From: Evansella halocellulosilytica
GTDB taxonomy: Bacteria > Bacillota > Bacilli > Bacillales > Salisediminibacteriaceae
Reading direction: 5' to 3'
NCBI RefSeq assembly: GCF_002335745.1
Contig: NZ_NIST01000001.1
Location: forward strand, 5,102,090-5,166,089
Length of the DNA: 64,000 bases
A program made the translations under genes and the position numbers. Each line of letters starts with the position of its first letter. The stretch's first letter is position 1. Positions 27,729-35,561 of the stretch are shown here, piece after piece. The notes under the pieces were generated by a model. It did not search any database. It saw nothing but the letters and a program-made list of their open reading frames with translations, and was not told where the DNA came from.

Positions 27729-28069
27729 AGCAAATCTTCCTCACTAAATACGTTATTCAATCGCTCATTTAACCGACTATCCTCCCGGTAGATGAGAGGA
27801 TACTTAACATTTTGCACACGCTCTTTATACTGTTCGTAAATAGCAAAAATGTAAGAAGCATCGACTTCAAAAGATAATATAGAAGAATATGGGTATATGT
27901 TTTTGCTGTTATACATAACAAATTGATAACCATCATCTGTTACGGCAACCCATTCAGAGGCAGGTTTTCTATTAAAACTGTGATGAAGAGCCTCCCCTGG
28001 TAATCTCCCAAAAACAAGTTCGTAATTTCTACTTAACGTCTCTTTTATTTTTTTTATATCGATCGTCAT
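27725..28069 (-). CDS. small tail-module protein, first gene of the operon
   Basis: A 114-residue soluble protein (MTIDIKKIKETLSRNYELVF) preceded by AGAGAGG. It is coupled to the next gene by a four-base overlap. No family recognised; it could be a connector remnant or regulatory part. The operon promoter probably lies at the repeated site at 28194. Confidence 0.6.
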   Translation of the reverse strand: MTIDIKKIKETLSRNYELVFGRLPGEALHHSFNRKPASEWVAVTDDGYQFVMYNSKNIYPYSSILSFEVDASYIFAIYEQYKERVQNVKYPLIYREDSRLNERLNNVFSEEDLL

Positions 28070-28193
28070 ATTTGATTCCTCTCTTCTGCTAAAATAAATT
28101 TAACATCGAGCATTCATTCCTTTCCTTCAATAAAATAGATAAAATCAAATTCAACCACCTCCCACCTACGTTAAATTTCTTTTCACTTATAAA

Positions 28194-28303
28194 TGGCATT
28201 CGTATGACAACAGAACGAATATTTTCATGAAAGACTATATTGGAATCTTTTTAACAACATCGCTACTCATTGTTGAACAGTACTCTTCACTACATTTAAT
28301 CAA
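28194..28303 (-). pseudogene. decayed duplicate of the xpf 3' end with the repeated site
   Basis: This stretch aligns without large gaps with 30122-30229, the last 25 codons of xpf plus downstream sequence. Shared blocks are GCATTCGTATGACAACAG, TTTTCATGAAAG, GTACTCTTC and ACATTTAAT. The copy encodes a broken version of the xpf helix (NVVKSTVQQ then stop). It lies 125 bases upstream of the tail operon. It shows that xpf once sat directly before the operon. Bases 28194-28208 are copy 2 of the repeated site. Confidence 0.75.
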
Positions 28304-28451
28304 TCCCAATTACCTTTGAATGAAAAGGTTAATCGTCTTATTAATCGATCAATTATCATCAAACCCCCTACCATAAAATTTTCACCTTGACTATGACACT
28401 AATGTCAGCGTTTACAATATGGTTGACATACACTTATCAAAGGAGGACATT

Positions 28452-29389
28452 ATGAGTCATAAAAACAAGATTCAACGTGAAACAGAACCCCGTCCAGCTG
28501 TAACTGTAATAGGTCTCGGTCTAATGGGTCATTCGCTTGCCCACGCATTTTTAAAGGCAGGACATCCAACTACTATTTGGAACCGGTCAACAAAAAAGGG
28601 GGATGACCTTGTTAAAGAGGGAGCAGTCCGTGCAAAGGCAGTTAAAGAAGCGGTATCATCGTCCACCTTACTCGTCACTTGTGTCTCAACCTATGAAGTT
28701 TTATTTGAGCTTCTTGATCCCGTAAGTAAGAACCTTTCTGGTCGCATCATCATCAACCTTACATCAGGAACACCTGATGATGCTCGAAAAATGGAAAAAT
28801 GGAAAAATGGGCAGCAGAACACGATATTGAATATATAGACGGAGCGATTATGACTGTACCTCCAATGATCGGTTCGGATGAAGCTCTTATCTTTTATGGA
28901 GGTCAACAAGCAATCTTTGAAAAACTCGAACCGATATTGAAGTTATTAGGCGGAAACACCGTATATCTTAGTCCCGATCCTGGCGTCCCAATGTTATATG
29001 ACCTTGCATTACTCACAATGCTCTATGGTGTACAACAAAGCTGGCTTCACGCTCATGCTATGGTAAGCACAGCAGGAATCTCTTCTAAGGAGTTTCAGCC
29101 ATTCGTAGAAGAATGGTTCAAAAATGTAATCCTACCTGGATATTCGACTTCTGAAGCGGGACTTATGCTTGACGAAGCTAACTACAAAACAGAGGTTTCC
29201 AATCTCCATACAAACATGCTAGCACTCGAGCATATCATCAAGGCTAGCAAAGAATTATCCATTCCTACTGACTGGATGACCCCATTGAAGAGTAGCTATG
29301 ATCACTTAGTCGCTAAAGGATACGGAACGGATAGTCCGGAACGTGCTTTCGAGTTAATGAAAAACCATAAAAAAAATAGCTACGTGTAA
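28452..29389 (+). pseudogene. NADP-binding oxidoreductase (imine reductase-like), frameshifted
   Basis: The ATG at 28452 follows AAAGGAGG. The first part has the Rossmann motif VIGLGLMGHSLAHAF and NRSTKKGDDL; the second part (WAAEHDIEYIDGAIMTVPP to the end) continues the same family in another frame. The break is at 28791-28810, where ATGGAAAA is present twice followed by ATGG. Removing one eight-base unit restores RKMEKWAAEH and a protein of about 309 residues. The family includes 6-phosphogluconate dehydrogenase-like imine reductases. Slippage at this repeat could switch it on and off. Confidence 0.8.
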
Positions 29390-29391
29390 AA

Positions 29392-29441
29392 AATATTGAA
29401 AGGGTCCCGTTTCAACAAGGAAACGGGACCCTTTCAATATT
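29392..29441. terminator. perfect 22-bp hairpin terminator between convergent genes
   Basis: Two perfect 22-base arms, AATATTGAAAGGGTCCCGTT plus TC and their complement, flank a six-base loop AACAAG. It separates the oxidoreductase and merR. It lacks a strong T run but its stability suits a bidirectional terminator. Confidence 0.75.
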
Positions 29442-29482
29442 ACCCAATAGTGATCAATGGTTATGATAAACGTGTAGATACG

Positions 29483-29890
29483 TTAAATAGGTGTTCGAGC
29501 AGCAGGGCACTGGTTCGAAACCAGTATGTCTTTTCTTTCCTTCTTTCGGTCGATTTGTTTTTCTAACCTTTCTTTTACAACAGAAAGTGCATTTATTCTC
29601 TTATTGATTTCAGCCAACTTGTCTTCATATACATCAAACACTTCATCGCAAAGGTCTTCAATTTCGTATTGAGGGTAAGTGTTCATACAATTCAAAAATT
29701 CCTCGATTTGGTCAGTAGTTAGACCTAATCCTAAGTAGATTTGGATCGTTTTAATTCGTTCAATTGCAGATTCATCAAACTGTCGATAACCATTATCAAG
29801 ACGAGAAGCTGTAATTAAATTTTTCTTCTCATAATGCCGGATGGATCGGACACTGACACCTGTTTTTTTAGATAATTCACCTATCTTCAT
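29483..29890 (-). CDS. MerR-family transcription regulator
   Basis: A 135-residue regulator with the MerR helix-turn-helix and wing (IGELSKKTGVSVRSIRHYEK, LDNGYRQFDESAIERIK) and a long dimerisation helix (residues 85-125). The C-terminal tail ends CPAART; with Cys in the central helix (EFLNCMN) a thiol or metal sensor is possible. It is convergent with the oxidoreductase and forms with it the cassette inserted between xpf and the tail operon. Upstream 29891-30121 shows no gene. Confidence 0.85.
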   Translation of the reverse strand: MKIGELSKKTGVSVRSIRHYEKKNLITASRLDNGYRQFDESAIERIKTIQIYLGLGLTTDQIEEFLNCMNTYPQYEIEDLCDEVFDVYEDKLAEINKRINALSVVKERLEKQIDRKKERKDILVSNQCPAARTPI

Positions 29891-30121
29891 CTAATGACCT
29901 CCTTATTGTCACCAAATGTTACAAAAGTCAGAAAACGGACTTTTAGGCTATTCCATAATTTGATTTCTAACTTAACATGAAATAAAAAAAGATTACTCCC
30001 GTTTTTTGAAGAATAAAGGCTTCCAAATAAATCAAGTTTCTTTTATTAAATGTTATGTTATTTTCGATACTAGTACAACTTTCTGATATCAGCTCCTCTT
30101 TATATCTAAAATATTTATCAT

Positions 30122-30136
30122 TCGCATTCGTATGAC
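30122..30136 (-). promoter_or_regulatory. tail-module repeated site, copy 3
   Basis: TCGCATTCGTATGAC lies 17 bases past the xpf stop on the minus strand. It is the original partner of the copy at 28194, now stranded upstream of merR by the insertion. Confidence 0.45.
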
Positions 30137-30152
30137 AACAGGACGATGATTT

Positions 30153-30608
30153 TCATGAAAGGTTTTTTACAATCTTTTTTTCAGCACGATTAATCGTTGT
30201 TTGTACGGTACTCTTCGCGACATTTAATAAACTTGCAATCTCTCCATACGACAATCCGCTGCCTCTTGACATTAAATACATTTCTCTCTCTCTTTTTGTT
30301 AAAACAAATAATGCGTCTTCAATCCGTTCACTGTCTCTCTCCGAAACATGAAACTCCAATTGACAATCAGGGTTAGAGATATATGTTTGAATCAAAACCG
30401 GATCGATCGGTCTTTCCCTTTGATAAGATGCTAATCGTTCAACTCCTCTACGACTCCCTGGCATCCGCCCACTTTTTAACCACTCCAATGCGAAGTTCAG
30501 ATCACTGACCATATTTGCTAAAATCCTTTGATCATCTTGTCCAGCTTTTGCTTTTATTTTTTCCACCTGTTTCAATGAGTCATGATACTCTTCAATTAGT
30601 GATTTCAT
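30153..30608 (-). CDS. xpf: Xpf-type sigma-like positive control factor
   Basis: About 151 residues starting MKSLIEEYHDSLKQV; the ATG at 30608 follows GAGGGGG, and the longer frame to 30650 lacks a site. It closely resembles PBSX Xpf in layout: MVSDLNFALEWLKSGRMPG then RRGVERLASYQRERP, and a C-terminal sigma region 4-like helix-turn-helix (LSYGEIASLLNVAKSTVQTT). Xpf drives late, structural genes of the defective phage PBSX. Here it is the first gene of the tail module and its probable activator. Confidence 0.85.
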   Translation of the reverse strand: MKSLIEEYHDSLKQVEKIKAKAGQDDQRILANMVSDLNFALEWLKSGRMPGSRRGVERLASYQRERPIDPVLIQTYISNPDCQLEFHVSERDSERIEDALFVLTKREREMYLMSRGSGLSYGEIASLLNVAKSTVQTTINRAEKKIVKNLS

Positions 30609-30845
30609 TTTTACCCCCTCACTGATTAACAAAACTTTGCTTGTCGCCAAATCTTAATGGCGAACCTTAGCTGCCGTTAAACTATTGTCGATAAGCTTTA
30701 TAAATTCTTTTAGTAAAATAAATAGACACCGAACCAAGCTTTGAACTTAGTCAGTGCCTAATTATTCGAATAAAATCTAGGTCCAATATAATCTTGGTTA
30801 TTATTTAGTAGATTTTTTCTTCTATTATCGCTTTCTACTATTAGG

Positions 30846-30860
30846 TGGCATTGGTATGAC
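30846..30860 (-). promoter_or_regulatory. tail-module repeated site, copy 4
   Basis: TGGCATTGGTATGAC differs from the other copies by one base and lies about 240 bases upstream of xpf. This suggests xpf may act on, or be controlled through, the same site as the tail genes. No gene is visible in 30651-31000. Confidence 0.45.
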
Positions 30861-31000
30861 AATATATAACTTTTATTCATTTAATTTCCAATACTATTGT
30901 TGTAGATTTAATTAAATTAAAACGTTATGTATATAAGAAAAAGACTAAGTCATCATAGCCTTTGAACCGATTTTCGATTTATTAATTGGCTCATTTCAAG

Positions 31001-31029
31001 TTGACCATTATTTAATTTAATACTATAAT
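31001..31029 (+). promoter_or_regulatory. SigA-type promoter
   Basis: TTGACC, 17 bases, TATAAT, almost a consensus vegetative promoter, reading right. The start would be near 31036. A terminator follows only 80 bases later, before the 79-residue gene. Confidence 0.65.
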
Positions 31030-31035
31030 GAAGTA

Positions 31036-31116
31036 TTGATCGACATAATAATTACATAGATGTTTTACTACACACTCTCTACCTACTCCTCAAGAATTTT
31101 CACTCTTGGGGTTTTT
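31036..31116 (+). ncRNA. candidate small RNA or attenuated leader
   Basis: Delimited by the promoter at 31001-31029 and a Rho-independent terminator at 31088-31116 (CCTCAAGA / TCTTGGGG, then TTTTT). No coding frame with a ribosome site lies in the 80 bases. It is either a free small RNA or a leader that attenuates the small gene at 31198. Confidence 0.4.
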
Positions 31117-31197
31117 CTATAAACCCTGTCTCTTTTTTCTGAAAATAATATCTTTAATAAAGATCAAACAATAAAAATAATACCGAGGTGTTGAAAA

Positions 31198-31437
31198 ATG
31201 GATGAACGAGTAAGACAAAAGCTAATTCGTTATTATGATCATTCTGATTTGACAGACGATGTCATTACTTTATACGAAAAAGGATGGAGTATTTTAGAAT
31301 TAGCACAATCAAAACAATGCAAATTGCAAGAGGTCATCGATATATTAGAAATGAATTCGATCTCTATTGATTCAGACGAGCGAAAAATGGCCGAGCAATA
31401 TTTAGACCTCGAAAAACAAACCGAACAATACCAATAA
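31198..31437 (+). CDS. small HTH-like protein
   Basis: A 79-residue acidic protein with GAGGTG before the ATG. Residues 18-52 (LTDDVITLYEKGWSILELAQ) could form a helix-turn-helix like a resolvase or sigma-like domain. No family is recognised. It lies just upstream of the xpf unit on the opposite strand, so a role in control of the tail module is possible but unsupported. Confidence 0.55.
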   Translation: MDERVRQKLIRYYDHSDLTDDVITLYEKGWSILELAQSKQCKLQEVIDILEMNSISIDSDERKMAEQYLDLEKQTEQYQ

Positions 31438-31504
31438 TCAACTACAGCTTTTCTACGTTTCATTCTCTCTAAATTTGAACAACTTCTTTATAACCTTGCC
31501 AATT

Positions 31505-31556
31505 AAAAAGTGTTCTTAACTGAAGCTATACATTAGCAGCTTCAGTTTCTTAACAC
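31505..31556 (-). terminator. Rho-independent terminator downstream of the SOS promoter
   Basis: On the minus strand GTGTT...AACTGAAGCT pairs with AGCTTCAGTT...AACAC, with a small internal loop, and TTTTT follows immediately. It lies only about 20 bases after the predicted transcription start of the LexA-box promoter. On the plus strand no T run follows, so it is not the terminator of the 79-residue gene. Confidence 0.7.
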
Positions 31557-31573
31557 CACAAAACCGAACATCT
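31510..31573 (-). ncRNA. candidate SOS-induced small RNA
   Basis: A transcript from the LexA-controlled promoter (31580-31609) would start near 31573 and stop at the terminator, giving about 65 bases, nearly all hairpin. No plausible gene fits. If the terminator is read through, the RNA would run antisense to the 79-residue gene and on into xpf. Confidence 0.4.
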
Positions 31574-31609
31574 GTTCTCATTATATACGAACTAACGTTC
31601 GATTATCAA
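31565..31609 (-). promoter_or_regulatory. LexA-controlled promoter with two SOS boxes
   Basis: Reading left, TTGATA at 31609-31604 and TATAAT at 31585-31580 are 18 bases apart. CGAACTAACGTTCG (31588-31601) fills the spacer and CGAACATCTGTTCT (31565-31578) covers the start region. Both match the Bacillus SOS box GAAC-N4-GTTC exactly. The remainder of 31610-31789 shows no gene. Confidence 0.75.
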
Positions 31610-31789
31610 GTTCTTTTATGAAGATTAGGAATAAGTCCTATAAGGGAATACGCCTGTTATCACATTCCCCGCTATTACTCCTTCCTAAAATCATCTTTAC
31701 TTCCGATCATATTTTACGAACAGCGATATACATTAATAGTTTTTATCCATTTTTTATGACACAATAGGTAAGTAAAGGAGGAATGCTTG

Positions 31790-33160
31790 ATGAACGAATC
31801 TGTCATTCAATATTTAACAGAACACCGCGAACGACTTTTAGAAAAATTAGAAGAGTTTTTAGCGATCCCAAGTGTTAGTACAGATAGTAAGAACAAAGAA
31901 GATGTGTTGAGTGCCGGTAAATTTGTCGCTAATTATTTGAATGAAATTGGCTTCAACTCTGTTGAGTTAAAAGAAACGGAAGGTCACCCAGTCGTTTATG
32001 GGGAGTGGCTTGAGGCTGAAGGAGCTCCGACTGCACTTTTCTACGGTCACTATGATGTACAGCCTGCTGACCCTTATGAATTATGGGACAGTGAACCTTT
32101 TCAACCCGAAATACGTGAAGACAGAATTTTTGCCCGAGGTGCAAGCGATGATAAAGGGCAAGTGTTCATGCATTTAGCCGTATTTGAAGCGTATATGAAA
32201 ACTGAAGGAAAGCTGCCGATTAATGTGAAAGTATGTATTGAAGGGGAAGAGGAAATTGGCAGTGAGCACCTTTATCCTCTTTTAAGGGAAAATAAAGAGC
32301 TGTTCGAAGCGGATTTTGCCCTTATTTCAGATTCAGGTATGGTTGAAAAAGGACAACCGACCATGCTCTATGGTCTAAAAGGATTTACTGGACTTGAAGT
32401 AACTGTTGAAGGGCCGAACCGTGATCTCCACTCTGGGTTATACGGGGGCGCAGTCAAAAACCCTCTAATGGCGCTCTCCCATATTCTTTCTAAGCTTAAA
32501 AATGAGGAAGAACAAGTATTAGTTCCTGGTTTTTATAACAATGTCGAAGAGCTCTCGGAAGAAGAACGTAAACTGATGAATGAATCACCTGGTGAAAACT
32601 TCCAGGAAACAATCGGTATTCCAGAAACAACACCAGAAAAAGGGTTCACTGTAAATGAACACTTAATGGCTCGGCCAACATTGGAAGTTAACGGGATGTA
32701 TGGCGGGTATCAAGGCGAAGGTACCAAAACGATTATTCCGTCATCTGCTACTGCAAAAATTACATGTCGTCTCGTTCCAGGACAGAATCCAAATGAAGTA
32801 CAGCAAATGATTACTGACTATATTCAAGAAATAGCTCCAACTGGTGTGAACGTAAAGATACATAAAGAACCTCTATCAGCAAAAGCCTATAAAGTCGATC
32901 CAAATCACCCATTAATTACAAAAGCTGGTGAACGTTTAACTGAAGCTTTTGATAAAAAGACTGTGTTTGTTCGTCTTGGCGGATCGATCCCAGTTGTTGA
33001 ATCAATTGATCATTTATTCAACATTCCAGTCGTATTGATTGGTTTCGGTACTCCTGAAGATAACTTGCACGCACCGAACGAAAGTTTTCCGCTAGACCAT
33101 TTTGACCGTGGGATGGAAATGCTCGCAAAATACTATTATGACGTCGCCGACATCAAATAA
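31790..33160 (+). CDS. M20-family dipeptidase
   Basis: A 456-residue zinc peptidase of the ArgE/DapE/CNDP group. Metal ligands lie in FYGHYDVQPADP (His near 86), RGASDDKGQ, EGEEEIGSEHL and the C-terminal LHAPNES. The usual lid domain occupies about residues 205-350. AAAGGAGG lies eight bases before the ATG at 31790; a TTG three bases earlier is also in frame. Cytoplasmic; probably cleaves dipeptides for amino-acid supply. Confidence 0.92.
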   Translation: MNESVIQYLTEHRERLLEKLEEFLAIPSVSTDSKNKEDVLSAGKFVANYLNEIGFNSVELKETEGHPVVYGEWLEAEGAPTALFYGHYDVQPADPYELWDSEPFQPEIREDRIFARGASDDKGQVFMHLAVFEAYMKTEGKLPINVKVCIEGEEEIGSEHLYPLLRENKELFEADFALISDSGMVEKGQPTMLYGLKGFTGLEVTVEGPNRDLHSGLYGGAVKNPLMALSHILSKLKNEEEQVLVPGFYNNVEELSEEERKLMNESPGENFQETIGIPETTPEKGFTVNEHLMARPTLEVNGMYGGYQGEGTKTIIPSSATAKITCRLVPGQNPNEVQQMITDYIQEIAPTGVNVKIHKEPLSAKAYKVDPNHPLITKAGERLTEAFDKKTVFVRLGGSIPVVESIDHLFNIPVVLIGFGTPEDNLHAPNESFPLDHFDRGMEMLAKYYYDVADIK

Positions 33161-33259
33161 TTGTGAGAAGCTGTTCTATATTAGACAGCTTCTTTCTCCT
33201 AGAAAAACGATACTTGGGTATGCTTTTATTAAAGGCATTTTTATGTAAAAGGAGGCTTC

Positions 33260-33784
33260 ATGATGACGAAAGAAAAAGCATGCAGAGGTTCAAAAGTTAT
33301 AAAAACAGGTAGAGTGTTCCCTCAAGATACGAACAACCACAACACATTATTTGGTGGAAAATTAATGCGCGATATTGATGATGTAGCATCGATTTCAGCA
33401 TCAAGGCATTGCCGTACCGAATGTGTGACAGCTTCAACAGACTCTGTCGACTTTCTTCACCCAATTCGACCAACAGATTCGGTTTGTCTGGAATCTTATG
33501 TCACATCAAACGGTACAAGCTCAATGGAAGTGTTTGTGAAAGTCATAGCGGAAGACCTTTTAACTGGAGATCGTAAAGTTGCGGCAACGAGTTTTTTAAC
33601 ATTTGTCGCACTTGATGAGAATGGCAAGCCAACAACAGTTCCTAATGTTAAGCCTGAAACAGAAGAAGAAATGTATTTACATAGGACTGCTCCCGAGCGA
33701 GTGAAAATGAGGAAAGACCGGCGAACACAAAGTAAAAAATTAGCTACATTCCTTTCAGAGCTGAAGCCGTGGGATGAAGAATAA
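33260..33784 (+). CDS. hotdog-fold acyl-CoA thioesterase (YkhA-like)
   Basis: A 174-residue thioesterase with the signature PQDTNNHNTLFGGKLMRDID near residue 20, where Asn and Asp of the hotdog active site lie, and TASTDSVDFLHPI. A basic C-terminal tail is present. Such enzymes hydrolyse fatty acyl-CoA. AAAGGAGG precedes two adjacent ATG codons. A hairpin and a 21-bp repeat array follow directly. Confidence 0.9.
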   Translation: MMTKEKACRGSKVIKTGRVFPQDTNNHNTLFGGKLMRDIDDVASISASRHCRTECVTASTDSVDFLHPIRPTDSVCLESYVTSNGTSSMEVFVKVIAEDLLTGDRKVAATSFLTFVALDENGKPTTVPNVKPETEEEMYLHRTAPERVKMRKDRRTQSKKLATFLSELKPWDEE

Positions 33785-33794
33785 TGTGAAAACG

Positions 33795-33820
33795 GGAGTG
33801 GACACATTGAGGTCCACTCC
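33795..33820 (+). terminator. Hairpin after the thioesterase gene
   Basis: GGAGTGGAC and GTCCACTCC form a perfect nine-base stem with an eight-base loop, 11 bases past the stop codon. The T tract is weak (TGGTTTG), and the tandem array starts on the next base. Confidence 0.6.
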
Positions 33821-34030
33821 TGGTTTGACGCAACTTCCCTCTGGTTTGACGCAACTTCCCTCTGGTTTGACGCAACTTCCCTCTGGCTTGACGCAACTTC
33901 CCTCTGGTTTGACGCAACTTCCCTCTGGTTTGACGCAACTTCCCTCTGGCTTGACGAAACTTCTCTCTGGCTTGACGCAACTTCCCTCTGGCTTGACGCA
34001 ACTTCTCTCTGGTTTGACGAAACTTCCCTC
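33821..34030 (+). repeat. 21-bp tandem array A, ten units
   Basis: Ten contiguous copies of TGGYTTGACGMAACTTCYCT plus C, with changes at only three positions (T/C at 4, C/A in GACGCAA, C/T in TTCCC). There are no spacers. It lies between convergent genes. Because 21 is a multiple of three, both strands give long repetitive open frames that are not genes. Confidence 0.97.
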
Positions 34031-34050
34031 TGTTCTCTATTCCGATCTGA

Positions 34051-34773
34051 TCACATAAAGTAAGCAAATACGATGATGGTAAAAAATATCACGCTGTTTG
34101 CAATTTCTACAATTCCAATATGGATTGGACGTTTCAACAGTTTCTTTGGAATCAAAACGGTTTTACATAAACAGATTAAAAAAACAGTCACTGCTGCATA
34201 CCAATTTAAAACATATGCTGCAATAACAATTGTTATATGGTAACCGTGTGAAAAACGATGGAATACTTTATTCTTTTTCTCGCGTATTAACGACTTAACA
34301 TGAAATACACTTGCTGTAAAAAATAATACGGTAATCATAAAATATGTAAGAGCTTCACCACTTAGTGTATTGCCATTTAATATATAAGGAACGAAAAGCA
34401 AAATAGATAGAGCAACGATCGCAATAAAATCATTTATGAACAATCTTTCCCGTTTCGTTTTAGCAAAGAAAATGTTACATACAAATAAAAGCATGATAAT
34501 GAGACCAACATAGATAATTTCCCATTTGAAAAATAAAAAAGGTAAGATAAAGATAGCCCCTATACCAACATAGACGAAAAAAGATGGCCAAACATCACTA
34601 TTTTTAGGATTTCTAATATATGTGAGAAGCGGAGCTTGGGCAAAGTACATCGAGAATACACCTATAAAAAAGAGAAGGTGGATCCACCCTATACCACTAA
34701 TGGCTGCGCCTAACCAATAAGGGACGATTAACATTGCCCATGCCCCATGTTCTTTCGGAATATACCACTTCAT
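34051..34773 (-). CDS. ywiC: YwiC-like membrane protein
   Basis: About 240 residues with seven to eight helices. It starts MKWYIPKEHGAWAM, the hallmark PKEHGAW of the YwiC family; the ATG at 34773 follows GGTGGTG, and the longer frame to 34794 is less likely. In B. subtilis ywiC is next to narK-fnr, and the same neighbourhood holds here. Biochemical role unknown. Confidence 0.85.
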   Translation of the reverse strand: MKWYIPKEHGAWAMLIVPYWLGAAISGIGWIHLLFFIGVFSMYFAQAPLLTYIRNPKNSDVWPSFFVYVGIGAIFILPFLFFKWEIIYVGLIIMLLFVCNIFFAKTKRERLFINDFIAIVALSILLFVPYILNGNTLSGEALTYFMITVLFFTASVFHVKSLIREKKNKVFHRFSHGYHITIVIAAYVLNWYAAVTVFLICLCKTVLIPKKLLKRPIHIGIVEIANSVIFFTIIVFAYFM

Positions 34774-34831
34774 TTTTTCACCACCAAACGTCATTTACAC
34801 ATTTATCATAGCGTAATATGAAACAATTCTA

Positions 34832-34847
34832 TGTGATGAGAATCACA
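34832..34847. promoter_or_regulatory. perfect Fnr box between ywiC and the divergent gene
   Basis: TGTGATGAGAATCACA matches TGTGA-N6-TCACA in all ten fixed positions. It lies 59 bases before ywiC and 50-80 bases before the rightward gene, so it can serve either direction. Confidence 0.8.
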
Positions 34848-34897
34848 ATTTATATAATGTGTGATGTTTTATACATCAGAATCTGAAAAAAGGTGAT

Positions 34898-35479
34898 ATG
34901 CTATTTTTGAATATGGGAGGGATTTCATTGCTAAAAACATATATATCCTATAATGTTCAGGAAAATTTGGAAGAGTACTTAAAAGATTTAGGCTTCATCT
35001 ATAAAAATGAGAAATATACGTTAAGCCTTGCTAAAGGAACGAGAAAGTCGTTAACCATTCAACATGAAGAATATTTAAAAAGGATGACACTATCATTTCC
35101 AGAAAATGTGACGATGGAGGATTGTCACAAAATACATGTCATGATTCGTCAGTTTGTAAAGGATTTAGATGCGGCTGTTGATGATACGCAAGCCCATTTA
35201 GGCTATGATGAGGCAGAAAACAAAGTATATATATACGACCGCTTTCAATCTTGGGCAGCGTATATTAGTAAAGCAAAACATCGTTCTCTTGAAGGGCAAC
35301 GTGTCACGGTTTTTCATGGTAATGAGGAACTTGGACACGGTATTCTATTAACGTATGAAGAAGTGAAAAGTGATGATCCATCTCTCTTAAATAAAGGAAC
35401 GATCTCTTGTACACTTTTGACGAGTTCAGGAGAACAGTCCTTTTTCGGAGAAGATCTCCACCTAGAGCCAATTGTATAA
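34898..35479 (+). CDS. hypothetical protein in the fnr neighbourhood
   Basis: A soluble protein of 183-193 residues. The ATG at 34898 has AAAGGTG close by, while a TTG at 34928 follows GGGAGGG with better spacing. N-terminal residues (YISYNVQENLEEYLKDLGF) and a C-terminal beta region (LEGQRVTVFHGNEELGHGIL) are visible but no known domain. In B. subtilis the corresponding place near ywiC holds arfM, an anaerobic modulator; this is a positional hint only. The Fnr box upstream suggests anaerobic expression. Confidence 0.65.
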   Translation: MLFLNMGGISLLKTYISYNVQENLEEYLKDLGFIYKNEKYTLSLAKGTRKSLTIQHEEYLKRMTLSFPENVTMEDCHKIHVMIRQFVKDLDAAVDDTQAHLGYDEAENKVYIYDRFQSWAAYISKAKHRSLEGQRVTVFHGNEELGHGILLTYEEVKSDDPSLLNKGTISCTLLTSSGEQSFFGEDLHLEPIV

Positions 35480-35518
35480 AAGGGAAGACGTAAATCTATT
35501 CCTTGAACAAATCGTTAA

Positions 35519-35561
35519 GAGGATTCTCAAAAGGTTCATACAACCGTTTGCGAATCCTTCT
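35519..35561. terminator. Hairpin between convergent genes
   Basis: AAGAGGATTCTCAAAAGG and CCGTTTGCGAATCCTTCT form an imperfect stem across a nine-base loop. It can end both the rightward gene and fnr. Confidence 0.6.

Noticed and set aside
15505-30608. Complete prophage or contractile (PBSX-like) particle
   Set aside because: No head, packaging, replication, integrase or sheath gene was found, and ordinary chromosomal genes flank the module.
33821-34030. CRISPR array
   Set aside because: Units are contiguous 21-mers with no spacers and no cas genes are nearby. The same holds for 49888-50050 and the 52-bp array.
33744-34067. Repetitive open frames on both strands (RQTRGKL-type and SGLTQLP-type repeats)
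   Set aside because: They are translations of the 21-bp array, which stays open in every frame because 21 is a multiple of three. No ribosome site fits and one frame runs in from the thioesterase gene.
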